DNA of 64,000 nt, taken from contig NZ_JACHZX010000004.1 of assembly GCF_014193845.1 (NCBI RefSeq), positions 1 through 64,000 of the forward strand, written 5' to 3'. Below the pieces are notes generated by a model. The model searched no databases and had not been told where the DNA came from. It saw only the letters and a list, made by a program, of their open reading frames with translations. Numbering within the stretch: the first letter of the stretch is position 1; each line of letters starts with the position of its first letter. This DNA comes from Sphingomonas sp. BK345 (GTDB lineage Bacteria > Pseudomonadota > Alphaproteobacteria > Sphingomonadales > Sphingomonadaceae). Position numbers and translations under genes: made by a program. This document shows positions 10,056-18,329 of this stretch, piece after piece.

Positions 10056-10226
10056 TCCTCCCCGCTCGCGGGGAGGGGGACCGCTCGCCGAAGGCGAGTG
10101 GTGGAGGGGGATGGCCACGAACGCTGGGCCGCGGGACGAAACTCTACGCCAAGGCTGCGCTTCGTGGAGAGCTCCCTCCACCACCGCGCTGACGCGCGGC
10201 GGTCCCCCTCCCCGTGTCGGGGAGGA
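10056..10226. repeat. Large imperfect palindrome (about 171 bp) between tsf and pyrH
   Basis: The left arm (10056-10110) and right arm (about 10172-10226) are near-perfect reverse complements over about 55 bp, with CCTCCCC at the outer ends and GGTCCCCCTCCCC and CTCCACCAC blocks inside. A roughly 60-bp variable centre separates them. Each arm also contains a local hairpin. It lies in the 349-bp gap inside an operon and would form a very stable RNA stem if transcribed. It looks like a dispersed intergenic palindrome; no coding frame is plausible here. Confidence 0.75.
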
Positions 10227-10306
10227 ATTGGCCCCCAAAACGCGAACCGCCGCCCCGGCACGGTGGCCAGGGCGGCGGTGGACTGTTCGAACCGGACGGT
10301 TCGGTA

Positions 10307-11242
10307 TCAGACCGGCTGCGGCACGCCCGAGGCCGCGGCGACCTCGGCGGCGAAGTCGGAGACTTCCTTCTCGATGCCCTCGCCGAGCTGGAAGCGGACA
10401 TAGTCCACCAGCTTGATCTCGGCGCCGGCGTCCTTGCCCGCCTTGGCGACGACGTCGCTGATCTTGGTCTTGCCGTCCATCACGAACAGCTGGCTGACCA
10501 AAGCATGCTCCTTGCGGTACTTCGCGATCGAGCCCTCGACCATCTTGGCGATGATGTCGGCCGGCTTGCCCGACTCACCCGCCTTCTCGGCCGCGATCGC
10601 GCGCTCGCGCTCGATCTCGGCCTCGTCGAGGTCCTCCTCGTTGAGCGCCTTGGGGAAGGCCGCGGCGATGTGCATCGCCAGCTGCTTGCCGAGGCCCTGC
10701 AGCACCTCGTCCGACGCCGCGCTCTCGAGCGCGACGAGCACGCCGATCTTGCCCAGGCCCGGCGCCTGCTGGTTGTGGACATAGGCCACGACCGCGCCCT
10801 GGCTCACCGACAGCGAGCGCGCGCGGCGGATCGACTGGTTCTCGCCGATCGTCGCGATATTGTTGGTCAGCGCCTCGGCGACGGTGGTGCCCGACGGCAT
10901 CTGCGCCGCCTTGATCGCCTCGACGTCGCCGCCGCTGGCGAGGGCGATCTGGGTGACCTCGCGGACGAAGTTCTGGAACTGCTCATTCTTGGCGACGAAG
11001 TCGGTCTCCGAGTTGACCTCGACCGCGGCGCCCTTGGTGCCGCTCACCGCGACGCCGACCAGGCCCTCCGCCGCGGTGCGGCTCGACTTCTTCTGCGCGG
11101 CCGCGAGGCCCTTGGTGCGCAGCCAGTCCAGCGCGGCGTCCATGTCGCCCGAGGTCTCGCTGAGCGCCTTCTTGCAGTCCATCATGCCCGCGCCGCTCTT
11201 CTCGCGCAGGTCCTTGACCATCGCTGCCGTGATATCGGCCAT
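10307..11242 (-). CDS. tsf: Translation elongation factor Ts
   Basis: A 311-residue protein starting [23 protein letters not shown]..., the diagnostic EF-Ts N-terminus (UBA-like domain). [10 protein letters not shown] of the core domain follows, and the C-terminal coiled region is intact. It is the guanine-nucleotide exchange factor for EF-Tu. ATG 11242 is chosen because the conserved sequence starts there. It lies downstream of rpsB, as in nearly all bacteria. Confidence 0.97.
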   Translation of the reverse strand: MADITAAMVKDLREKSGAGMMDCKKALSETSGDMDAALDWLRTKGLAAAQKKSSRTAAEGLVGVAVSGTKGAAVEVNSETDFVAKNEQFQNFVREVTQIALASGGDVEAIKAAQMPSGTTVAEALTNNIATIGENQSIRRARSLSVSQGAVVAYVHNQQAPGLGKIGVLVALESAASDEVLQGLGKQLAMHIAAAFPKALNEEDLDEAEIERERAIAAEKAGESGKPADIIAKMVEGSIAKYRKEHALVSQLFVMDGKTKISDVVAKAGKDAGAEIKLVDYVRFQLGEGIEKEVSDFAAEVAAASGVPQPV

Positions 11243-11315
11243 CGTCTTGTCCTCAGCTGGTTTTTGCATCGACGCGCGACGATCGGTGAATCGCCGCGCG
11301 CCGAGGGGAAATGAG

Positions 11316-11340
11316 GGAGGCCGCGGCTTAGGCAGCCTCC
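11316..11340 (-). terminator. Possible attenuator hairpin between rpsB and tsf
   Basis: GGAGGC and GCCTCC can pair across about 13 nt, with a two-pair inner extension, in the 143-bp gap between rpsB and tsf. No U-run follows in either direction. Several bacteria have partial termination between these genes, so an attenuator is possible, but the support is only a short stem. Confidence 0.3.
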
Positions 11341-11385
11341 GTGACAATCGTGCGTCCGCGCGTTCGCCTCGCGCGGCTCCACGGA

Positions 11386-12171
11386 TCAGGCGGCGGCGGG
11401 CTCGGCCGCGGGCGTCTCGACCGTGAGCGCCTCCTCGGCGGGCGGCTCGCTCATCGCGCCCAGGTCGACGCCACGGCCGGCGGCCTGCTGCTGGTTGCCG
11501 CGCGTCGCCGCGATGGCGATCGCCTCACAGTACAGGCGGATGGCACGCGCCGCGTCGTCGTTGGCGGGCACCGGGAAGGCGATGCCGTCGGGCGACACGT
11601 TCGAATCGAGGATCGCCACGACCGGGATGCCGAGCGTGTTGGCCTCCTTGATCGCGAGCTCCTCCTTGTTGGCGTCGATCACGAACATGACGTCCGGGAT
11701 GCCGCCCATGTCGCGGATGCCGCCGAGCGAGAGCTCGAGCTTGTCCTTCTCGCGGGTGAGCTGCAGCACTTCCTTCTTGGTGAGGCCGGCGGTGTTGCCC
11801 GACAGCTGCTCCTCGAGCGCCTTGAGGCGCTTGATCGAGTTGCTGATCGTCTTCCAGTTGGTCAGCATGCCGCCGAGCCAGCGATGGTTGACGAAGTGCT
11901 GGCCAGCGCGGCGCGCCGCCTCGGCGACCGGCTCCTGCGCCTGGCGCTTGGTGCCGACGAACAGCACCTTGCCGCCCGAGGCGACCGACGAACTGACGAA
12001 GTCGAGCGCGCGCGCGAACAGCGGCACGGTCTGCGACAGGTCGATGATGTGGACGCCGTTGCGCTCGCCGAAGATGTAGGGCTTCATCTTCGGGTTCCAG
12101 CGGTGCGTCTGGTGGCCGAAGTGAGCGCCAGTCTCAATGAGCTGCTGCATCGTGACGACAGGTGCCGCCAT
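11386..12171 (-). CDS. rpsB: 30S ribosomal protein S2
   Basis: A 261-residue S2 protein. It shows [20 protein letters not shown] at the start, then [29 protein letters not shown] and IPDVMFVID, with a variable Ala/Glu-rich C-tail. ATG 12171 is preceded by AAGGAA at normal spacing. It is the first gene of the rpsB-tsf-pyrH-frr operon; a sigma70-like promoter is visible upstream. Confidence 0.97.
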   Translation of the reverse strand: MAAPVVTMQQLIETGAHFGHQTHRWNPKMKPYIFGERNGVHIIDLSQTVPLFARALDFVSSSVASGGKVLFVGTKRQAQEPVAEAARRAGQHFVNHRWLGGMLTNWKTISNSIKRLKALEEQLSGNTAGLTKKEVLQLTREKDKLELSLGGIRDMGGIPDVMFVIDANKEELAIKEANTLGIPVVAILDSNVSPDGIAFPVPANDDAARAIRLYCEAIAIAATRGNQQQAAGRGVDLGAMSEPPAEEALTVETPAAEPAAA

Positions 12172-12270
12172 AATTAAATTCCTTCCGGTTAAGCCTCTGG
12201 GAAGCGAGTGACGCCGCCTCGAAGGCAGCGCACCGGTAGCTGATGCTTCCCATGCGGGGTTGAGGGGCGC

Positions 12271-12299
12271 GCCTTAGCGGATCGACGGGGCAATCGCAA
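12271..12299 (-). promoter_or_regulatory. Candidate sigma70-type promoter of rpsB
   Basis: On the minus strand TTGCGA (12299-12294) and TAAGGC (12276-12271) are separated by 17 bp. This would give an untranslated leader of roughly 90 nt before rpsB. The -10 match is moderate. No other hexamer pair is better placed in the divergent spacer. Confidence 0.4.
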
Positions 12300-12326
12300 G
12301 CGGGAGAACAAACGCTTGACAGGCGT

Positions 12327-12365
12327 GAACATAGTTGGAACAAGGCGGGAGAACACAGGGTGAAC
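12327..12365 (+). promoter_or_regulatory. Two tandem LexA (SOS) boxes
   Basis: GAAC-N7-GAAC occurs at 12327-12341 and again at 12351-12365, with equivalent positions 24 bp apart. This is the exact direct-repeat form recognised by alphaproteobacterial LexA. A TTGACA hexamer (12316-12321) lies just upstream, so the first box would cover the core promoter; no good -10 can be named. The boxes lie in the 316-bp spacer between rpsB (minus) and the small gene at 12488 (plus). They are about 160 and 122 nt ahead of that start codon and lie upstream of the rpsB promoter, so the small gene is the likelier target. Confidence 0.6.
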
Positions 12366-12487
12366 GGCAGAAGCACGGCAGGATCGTTCCGAAGCCGGAT
12401 CGGACCAGTACCGATCTGGGATTGATCTCGGAACCCTCTGCAGACGCAGAGGTTCTACTGGCCAAGCCGCGGAACGGGAGTCGAACA

Positions 12488-12730
12488 ATGATGACGGTGA
12501 TGACCCTCGCGATCTTCGGCGGCGCGCTCACGACCACGGGCTATGCGCTCCACGCGACGCTGGCGCCCAATCTCGACAAGATCGTCGGCGCGCTGCGCGG
12601 CGAGATGGCGGCGGCGCGTCCCGCCCCGCTCGCGACGCTGGTTCGCGCCGAGCGGCGGATCGCGGTCAGGCGCTGGGCGGGTTCGGCGGTGCCGGCAGTG
12701 ACGCCGCTCCGCCAGCGCGGAGCCGCCTGA
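12488..12730 (+). CDS. Small membrane-anchored protein, putatively SOS-regulated
   Basis: An 80-residue protein that I do not recognise. Residues 1-22 (MMTVMTLAIFGGALTTTGYA) form one hydrophobic segment; the rest is basic, with many Arg and no acidic cluster. GGGAG lies 7 nt before ATG 12488. The frame stays open upstream, but any longer start would fall inside the LexA boxes. The 5' leader contains a hairpin (CCTCTGC, loop AGAC, GCAGAGG, 12435-12452). The last 65 bp overlap the end of pssA on the other strand. The layout (two LexA boxes, short leader, one-pass membrane protein) resembles SOS-induced division inhibitors such as SidA and DidA of Caulobacter, but no sequence similarity is claimed. 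Confidence 0.65.
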   Translation: MMTVMTLAIFGGALTTTGYALHATLAPNLDKIVGALRGEMAAARPAPLATLVRAERRIAVRRWAGSAVPAVTPLRQRGAA

Positions 12731-13478
12731 CCCGCGCGTAGCTGGCGACGCTGAACGGCATCGCCAGCAGATAGGCGATGCCCGCGGCCGCGGCCGTCTG
12801 CCACGGCGCGCTGACCGCCGCTGCTCCTACCGCCACCACGACCGCGATCGCCTCGAAGCGGATGTTGGGGCGCAGCCGCAATGACGACCAGGAGAAGGTC
12901 GCGAGGCTCGACACCATCAGCAGTGCGATGCCCACCGTCCAGGGTGCGACCAGCCGCGGGTCGCGCAACAGCGGCTCATCGGTGACGAACCACAGGAACA
13001 GCGGCAGCATCGCCAGACCGGCCCCCGCGGGTGCGGGCACGCCGGTGAGGAAGCCGGCCGATTTATGCGGCTGGTCGTCGGCGTCGATGTTCGCGTTGAA
13101 GCGCGCCAGCCGCAGTGCGCAGAATACCGCGAGCACCAGCGCCGCCATCCAGCCGAAGCGCGGCAGGGCGTGGAGCGACCACAGATAAAGGATCAGCGCG
13201 GGCGAGACGCCGAACGAGATCGCGTCGGAGAGCGAGTCGAGCTCGGCGCCGAAGCGGCTCTCGCCGTGGAGCATGCGCGCGACGCGGCCGTCGAGCCCGT
13301 CGAGCACACCCGCGAGCAGCACCATCGTCACCGCCAGCTCCCAGTGCCCCGAGATCGCGAAGCGGATCCCCGACAGGCCGGAGCAGAGCGCCAGCGCGGT
13401 AACCGCGTTGGGCGCGACCGCGCGCAACGGAAGTCCGCCAGGCGGGCGACGCAGCGGGCGGCGGACCGGGCGGCGCAT
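12666..13478 (-). CDS. pssA: CDP-diacylglycerol-serine O-phosphatidyltransferase
   Basis: A 270-residue polytopic membrane enzyme that makes phosphatidylserine from CDP-diacylglycerol and L-serine. The CDP-alcohol phosphatidyltransferase signature is present as LDGLDGRVARMLHGESRFGAELDSLSD in pieces: D-G-x-D-G-R-(x)-A-R followed by G-x3-D-x3-D. About eight hydrophobic segments follow. A basic N-terminal tail (RRPVRRPLRRPP) precedes the first segment. It lies 2 bp downstream of psd on the same strand, so the two are co-transcribed. Confidence 0.93.
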   Translation of the reverse strand: MRRPVRRPLRRPPGGLPLRAVAPNAVTALALCSGLSGIRFAISGHWELAVTMVLLAGVLDGLDGRVARMLHGESRFGAELDSLSDAISFGVSPALILYLWSLHALPRFGWMAALVLAVFCALRLARFNANIDADDQPHKSAGFLTGVPAPAGAGLAMLPLFLWFVTDEPLLRDPRLVAPWTVGIALLMVSSLATFSWSSLRLRPNIRFEAIAVVVAVGAAAVSAPWQTAAAAGIAYLLAMPFSVASYARVRRLRAGGAASLPAPPNPPSA

Positions 13479-13480
13479 GA

Positions 13481-14203
13481 TTATTGCGCGACGCCACTGA
13501 CGCGCTCGGCGCCGAACCGCGCCAGCACGGTCTCGCCCGCGATCGCGCGCTGGCCGAGCGCCACCTGCGGGGCGTAGCCCTCGGGCAGGTAGACGTCGAC
13601 GCGGCTGCCGAAGCGGATCAGGCCGACGCGCTGGCCGGCGGCGACGATGTCGCCGATCTTGGCGAAGCCGACGATGCGGCGCGCCACCAGGCCCGCGATC
13701 TGCGTGAAGCCGACACGGCGCCCATCGAAGCCCTCGACCACGAAATGCTGGCGCTCATTCTCCTCGGACGCCTTGTCGAGATCGGCGTTGAGGAACTTGC
13801 CCGAGATATACACGACCTGTCGGATCGTCCCCGCGATCGGCGAGCGGTTGATGTGCACGTCGAACACCGACATGAACACCGACACGCGCACCATCGGCAT
13901 CTCACCGAGATCGCCGATCAGCTCGCGCGGCACAGGGACGCGCTCGATCATCGTGATCAGCCCGTCCGCGGGTGAGACGATCAGATCGTCGCCCATCGGG
14001 GTGGTACGCACGGGATCGCGGAAGAAGGCGGCGACCCACAGAGTCAGGCCTAGGAAGGGCCAGAAGAACACCTTGGACACGATCGTCATCAGCAATGTGA
14101 TGCCGAAGGCGATGGCGGTGAATTTCTGCCCCTCGGGGTGGACGGCGGGAAAGCGCCACTTCACGGTCGTGGTGACGACCGGCGGCTTGTCGAGCGAAGT
14201 CAT
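13481..14203 (-). CDS. psd: Phosphatidylserine decarboxylase proenzyme
   Basis: A 240-residue enzyme of the short (archaeal-type) Psd class, which makes phosphatidylethanolamine. The GS self-cleavage site that creates the pyruvoyl group is at [24 protein letters not shown] and the [14 protein letters not shown] block are typical. One membrane segment lies near residues 30-65. ATG 14203 opens the psd-pssA pair. The two enzymes run sequentially from CDP-DAG, made by cdsA in the neighbouring operon. Confidence 0.95.
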   Translation of the reverse strand: MTSLDKPPVVTTTVKWRFPAVHPEGQKFTAIAFGITLLMTIVSKVFFWPFLGLTLWVAAFFRDPVRTTPMGDDLIVSPADGLITMIERVPVPRELIGDLGEMPMVRVSVFMSVFDVHINRSPIAGTIRQVVYISGKFLNADLDKASEENERQHFVVEGFDGRRVGFTQIAGLVARRIVGFAKIGDIVAAGQRVGLIRFGSRVDVYLPEGYAPQVALGQRAIAGETVLARFGAERVSGVAQ

Positions 14204-14262
14204 CGCTTCGTCCTATCGACCGGCGCGCGCGGTGACAACGCGCTTGCTGGCCGGCGTCACCG

Positions 14263-14628
14263 TCACAGGTTAGTCGTCCGGCACCAGCGATACTGCGCAC
14301 CGGCGCGCAGGTCGGTGTAGCTGGTGCGGCTGTCCACCCGGATCTTGAGCCGCTCGGCGGCGCGATACTGGCGCGGCCCGCCATATTGCACGCAGCTCTG
14401 CCGCAGCGTGTAGCGCTGGCCGATGCGGGCGAGGACGCGCGCGTGGCACTGACCGGCCTTGCTCGAGCCGATCCCGTCACCCTGATAGTCGCGCAGCGCC
14501 ACGTTGGGTGCGCCGCGGCACGGCGTCCCGGCCTCGACGTAATAGCCGCGGGTGAGCGGCAGCGTGTCGGCGAGCGCAGGGGCCGGTAGCAGCAGCGCGA
14601 GGACGGCGGGGAAGCGGATCGTTCGCAT
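14263..14628 (-). CDS. Small secreted protein of unknown function
   Basis: A 121-residue protein with a clear signal peptide (MRTIRFPAVLALLLPAPALA, cleavage near residue 20). The mature part has four cysteines (in TPCRGAP, GQCHA, QSCVQY and YRWCRT), which could form two disulfides in the periplasm. I do not recognise a family. The start at 14628 is preferred over an upstream ATG (14670) because the signal peptide then starts at the N-terminus. It lies about 60 bp upstream of psd on the same strand. Confidence 0.7.
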   Translation of the reverse strand: MRTIRFPAVLALLLPAPALADTLPLTRGYYVEAGTPCRGAPNVALRDYQGDGIGSSKAGQCHARVLARIGQRYTLRQSCVQYGGPRQYRAAERLKIRVDSRTSYTDLRAGAQYRWCRTTNL

Positions 14629-14716
14629 CGCGACACGAACGGCGGTGCCGCCGAAAGGGTCCCGCGGCATCGCGGCCGGGACCTCCCATCTTCTGGTTCG
14701 AGCGGTACCCCCCGGG

Positions 14717-14812
14717 CGTCATCCTGAACTCGTTTCAGGATCCACCGTCCGGCAGGCACCGCCGCCGCTGAGTATGCGGCGCGGTGAATCCTGAGACGAG
14801 CTCAGGATGACG
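14717..14812. repeat. Palindromic intergenic repeat (96 bp), copy 1
   Basis: The ends are CGTCATCC and GGATGACG. Each arm contains its own short stem (CTGAACTCGTTTCAG on the left, CTGAGACGAGCTCAG on the right), followed by GGATCCACC or its mirror. The arms pair with each other across a variable centre. It belongs to the same family as the copies at 16289, 38402, 39781 and 45483. Confidence 0.8.
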
Positions 14813-14845
14813 GCGGGAGGAGAGGCGCGAGCTTCCACCCCCCGG

Positions 14846-14874
14846 TTGATCCCCCGCGCCCTTGCCCCTATCGA
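14846..14874 (+). promoter_or_regulatory. Candidate promoter of icd
   Basis: TTGATC (14846-14851) and TATCGA (14869-14874) are separated by exactly 17 bp. The expected start of transcription is near 14881, giving a leader of about 26 nt before the icd ATG. This is the best hexamer pair in the spacer. Confidence 0.5.
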
Positions 14875-14906
14875 CCGCGGCAACGCTTCTCAGCAAGGAC
14901 ACCGGC

Positions 14907-16127
14907 ATGGCCAAGATCAAGGTGAAGACGCCCGTCGTGGAGATCGACGGCGACGAGATGACTCGCATCATCTGGGAGTGGATCCGCGAGCGCCTGATCA
15001 AGCCCTACCTCGACATCGATCTCGATTATTACGACCTCGGCATCGAGCATCGCGACGCGACCGACGATGCCGTCACGGTGGAGAGCGCCAAGGCGATCCA
15101 GAAGTATGGCGTCGGCGTCAAGTGCGCGACGATCACGCCCGACGAGGCGCGCGTCGAGGAGTTCGGCCTCAAGAAGATGTGGCGCTCGCCCAACGGCACG
15201 ATCCGCAACATCCTCGGCGGCGTGGTTTTCCGCGAGCCGATCGTGATGAAGAACGTGCCCCGCCTGATCCCGGGCTGGACCCACCCGATCGTGGTCGGCC
15301 GTCACGCCTTCGGCGACCAGTACAAGGCGACCGACTTCAAGGTGCCCGGCAAGGGCAAGCTGACGATGAAGTGGGAGGGCGAGAGCGGCGAGACGATCGA
15401 GCACGAGGTGTTCGATTTCCCCTCCGCCGGCGTCGCGATGGGCATGTACAACCTCGACGAGTCGATCCGCGACTTCGCGCGCGCCTCGCTCAACTACGGG
15501 CTAGGCCGCAACTGGCCGGTGTATCTCTCGACCAAGAACACCATCCTCAAGGCCTATGACGGCCGCTTCAAGGACATCTTCGCCGAGGTGTTCGAGAGCG
15601 AGTTCGTCGACCAGTTCAAGGCCGCGGGCATCGTCTACGAGCACCGCCTGATCGACGACATGGTCGCCTCCGCGCTGAAGTGGAACGGCGAGTTCGTCTG
15701 GGCCTGCAAGAACTATGACGGCGACGTCCAGTCCGACCAGGTCGCGCAGGGCTTCGGCTCGCTCGGGCTGATGACCTCGGTGCTGATGACGCCCGACGGC
15801 AAGACGATCGAGGCCGAGGCAGCGCACGGCACCGTCACCCGCCACTATCGCCAGCACCAGCAGGGCAAGGCGACCTCGACCAACCCGATCGCCTCGATCT
15901 TCGCCTGGACCGGCGGGCTCAAGTATCGCGGCAAGTTCGACGGCACGCCCGACGTCACCCGCTTCGCCGAGACGCTGGAGCAGGTCTGCGTCGAGACGGT
16001 CGAGAGCGGCGACATGACCAAGGATCTCGCGATCCTGATCGGGCCGGACCAGAAGTGGATGACGACCGAGCAGTTCTTCGAGGCGGTGCGCGTCAACCTC
16101 GAGAAGAAGATGGCCGCCTGGGCCTGA
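14907..16127 (+). CDS. icd: NADP-dependent isocitrate dehydrogenase
   Basis: A 406-residue enzyme of the TCA cycle that oxidises isocitrate to 2-oxoglutarate. It is the eukaryote-like homodimeric type II IDH common in alphaproteobacteria. It begins [20 protein letters not shown] and contains [12 protein letters not shown] (substrate serine region), NYDGDVQSD, and the NADP-specific [11 protein letters not shown] near residue 310. ATG 14907 is preceded by AAGGA. A strong terminator hairpin follows, so it is monocistronic. Confidence 0.97.
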   Translation: MAKIKVKTPVVEIDGDEMTRIIWEWIRERLIKPYLDIDLDYYDLGIEHRDATDDAVTVESAKAIQKYGVGVKCATITPDEARVEEFGLKKMWRSPNGTIRNILGGVVFREPIVMKNVPRLIPGWTHPIVVGRHAFGDQYKATDFKVPGKGKLTMKWEGESGETIEHEVFDFPSAGVAMGMYNLDESIRDFARASLNYGLGRNWPVYLSTKNTILKAYDGRFKDIFAEVFESEFVDQFKAAGIVYEHRLIDDMVASALKWNGEFVWACKNYDGDVQSDQVAQGFGSLGLMTSVLMTPDGKTIEAEAAHGTVTRHYRQHQQGKATSTNPIASIFAWTGGLKYRGKFDGTPDVTRFAETLEQVCVETVESGDMTKDLAILIGPDQKWMTTEQFFEAVRVNLEKKMAAWA

Positions 16128-16135
16128 GCTGACAG

Positions 16136-16163
16136 AGGGCGGCGCGTTCCGGCGCGCCGCCCT
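16136..16163 (+). terminator. Terminator hairpin after icd
   Basis: AGGGCGGCGCG (16136-16146) pairs perfectly with CGCGCCGCCCT (16153-16163) around a 6-nt loop, 9 bp after the icd stop. The sequence GCTGGATCTTT follows, so the U-tract is short and delayed. Confidence 0.65.
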
Positions 16164-16288
16164 GCTGGATCTTTATACGTGCGCGAGGCAGGGTGCGGAG
16201 CGCGGATGCGTCGCCTGTCCCTCCGCGACATCGCCGGAACGGAAGGAGCAACGAGGGCTCGTCGCCGTCCTCCCCTTCGACGATCCTT

Positions 16289-16382
16289 CGTCATCCCCGC
16301 GAAGGCGAGGATCCATGAACGCCGGCGTCGCGGCTCCTTCTCAGGTCCGCGCGTCTGGATTACCGCCTTCGCGGGAATGACG
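16289..16382. repeat. Palindromic intergenic repeat (94 bp), copy 2
   Basis: It starts CGTCATCCCCGCGAAGGCG and ends in the near-mirror CGCCTTCGCGGGAATGACG, with GGATCCA close to the left arm. It lies between icd and the antiporter gene in a 371-bp gap. No gene is visible in the rest of that gap. Confidence 0.75.
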
Positions 16383-16498
16383 GGCTTGGGCGATCGGCAG
16401 CGGGTGACCGGCGACGACCGCCCCATCCGCGCGGCCCCGGCACTTTTTCTCGCCGCGCTGCGCGACAAGCGCGACCGATCCCGCTTACAACCCACATC

Positions 16499-18274
16499 AT
16501 GGCAATCGGACTTCAGAATGAGGGCTTCAGCGACGCGCTCGTGATCCTCGGCGCGGCGGGGCTGGTCATTCCGGCGTTCGCGCGCTTCCGCATCAGCCCG
16601 GTGATCGGGTTCATCCTCGTCGGCGTGCTCGTCGGTCCGGCCGGGCTCGGCGCGCTCGTGCCGCGCGCGCCCTGGCTCTACTATCTGACCATCTCCGATC
16701 CCGAGGCGATCGAGCCCTTCGCCGAGTTCGGCATCGTGCTGCTGCTCTTCTCGATCGGGCTCGAACTCTCCTTCCGGCGCCTGTGGGCGATGCGACAGCT
16801 CGTCTTCGGCACGGGGTCGATGCAGCTGCTCGGCTCGTCGCTGCTGATCGGCGTGACGCTCCACTATCTCGGCCAGGACTGGAGCGGCTCGGCCGGGCTC
16901 GGGCTCGCGCTGGCGCTGTCGAGCACCGCGCTGGTACTGCCGCTGGTCGGCACGTCCAGCCCGGTCGGGCGCGGCGCCTTCGCCATCCTGCTGTTCCAGG
17001 ACCTCGCGCTGGTGCCGATCATCTTCGCGCTGGGCGCCATGGCACCGACCGCCGCGGCCGGCTGGGCCGGCATCGCGGGGGTCGCGCTGCGCGGCTCGCT
17101 CACCGTCGTGGCGATGTATGTCGGCGGGCGGCTGGTGCTGCCGCGCCTGTTCGCGCAGGCGGCGCGAACCAAGAGCCCCGAGCTGTTCCTCGCCGCCTCG
17201 CTGCTGGTCGTGATCATCGCCAGCGTGGCCACCACCGCGGCCGGGCTGTCGCCGATCGTCGGCGCGCTGCTCGCCGGGCTGCTGATCGCGGAGACCGAGT
17301 ATCACAGCGAGGTCGAGGTGATGACCGCGCCGTTCAAGGGCCTCGCGCTCGGCGTGTTCCTGATCACCGTGGGGATGAGCCTCGACCTCAAGCTGATCCT
17401 CGCCAACTGGGGGTCGCTGCTCGCCGCGGTGATCGGGGTGGTGAGCGCCAAGACGATGGTGACCTACCTGCTGCTGCGCGTCGCCAACGCGCGCCGCGGC
17501 ATCGCGCTGGAGACCGGCCTCTTGATGGGCAGCCCGTCGGAGACGACGCTGATCGTGCTCGCCACCGCGGCGCAGGCCCAGCTGATCCTCGGCTCCACCG
17601 CCGCCTTCTGGCAGACCGTCACCGCGATCGGGCTGACGATCACGCCGCTGCTCGCCAAGCTGGGCCGCGTCGTGTCGCGCCGGATTGAGGGACGCGACCC
17701 GCTGCCCGACGCGGTCTCGGCCGAGCAGGGAACGCGCGCGGTGGTGTTCGGCTTCGGTCGCGTCGGTCAGCTCGTCGCCGACATGCTGGCGCGCCACCAG
17801 CAGCCGTTCGTCGCGGTCGAGGCCGACATCGACGCGGTCGCGGAAGCGCGCGCCGCGGGCTATCCGGTGGTGTTCGGTGACGTCTCGCGCGCCGAGCTGA
17901 TCGATCGGCTCGACCTCGCCAGCGCGCGCGCGCTGATCCTGACGATGGACGATCCCGTGCTGACGGTGCGGCTGGCGCGGCGGCTGCGCGAGGCTTTCCC
18001 CGAGCTACCGATCATCGCGCGCGCGCGCGACACGGTCCACGCCGCCGAGCTGTACAAGGCCGGCGTCACCGACGCCGTCCCCGAGACGCTGGAGAGCTCG
18101 CTGCAGCTGTCCGAGGCAGTGCTGGTCGATCTCGGCGTCGCGATGGGGCCGGTGATCGCCTCGATCCACGACAAGCGCGACGAGCTGCGCCAGACGATCC
18201 GGCGCGTCGCGATGCTCGACCGTGAGCCGCGCATCCGCCGGCTGCGGCGCAGCGACGAGATCGAGCCGGCCTGA
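16499..18274 (+). CDS. CPA2-family cation:proton antiporter with TrkA-N domain
   Basis: A 591-residue protein. The first 390 residues form about 12 membrane segments of the Na+/H+ exchanger fold (KefB/KefC/YbaL type), with FAEFGIVLLLFSIGLELS and LFQDLALVPIIF. A Rossmann TrkA-N domain follows from about residue 410 (VVFGFGRVGQLVADMLARHQ, glycine-rich NAD site). Such proteins exchange K+ or Na+ for protons, often gated by nucleotide or thiol ligands. The TrkA-C domain seems short or absent. A second member of the family lies at 61.9-63.6 kb. The substrate cannot be read from the sequence. Confidence 0.9.
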   Translation: MAIGLQNEGFSDALVILGAAGLVIPAFARFRISPVIGFILVGVLVGPAGLGALVPRAPWLYYLTISDPEAIEPFAEFGIVLLLFSIGLELSFRRLWAMRQLVFGTGSMQLLGSSLLIGVTLHYLGQDWSGSAGLGLALALSSTALVLPLVGTSSPVGRGAFAILLFQDLALVPIIFALGAMAPTAAAGWAGIAGVALRGSLTVVAMYVGGRLVLPRLFAQAARTKSPELFLAASLLVVIIASVATTAAGLSPIVGALLAGLLIAETEYHSEVEVMTAPFKGLALGVFLITVGMSLDLKLILANWGSLLAAVIGVVSAKTMVTYLLLRVANARRGIALETGLLMGSPSETTLIVLATAAQAQLILGSTAAFWQTVTAIGLTITPLLAKLGRVVSRRIEGRDPLPDAVSAEQGTRAVVFGFGRVGQLVADMLARHQQPFVAVEADIDAVAEARAAGYPVVFGDVSRAELIDRLDLASARALILTMDDPVLTVRLARRLREAFPELPIIARARDTVHAAELYKAGVTDAVPETLESSLQLSEAVLVDLGVAMGPVIASIHDKRDELRQTIRRVAMLDREPRIRRLRRSDEIEPA

Positions 18275-18329
18275 CCCGCGATGCCGATCAGCCGCGATTT
18301 CGCCGCAGAAACGGGCTAGCGGGCGCGCG

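Noticed and set aside
15845..17797. 650-codon minus-strand frame opposite icd and the antiporter.
   Set aside because: It spans two well-supported plus-strand genes and a palindromic repeat; composition is Arg/Gln/His-rich noise.
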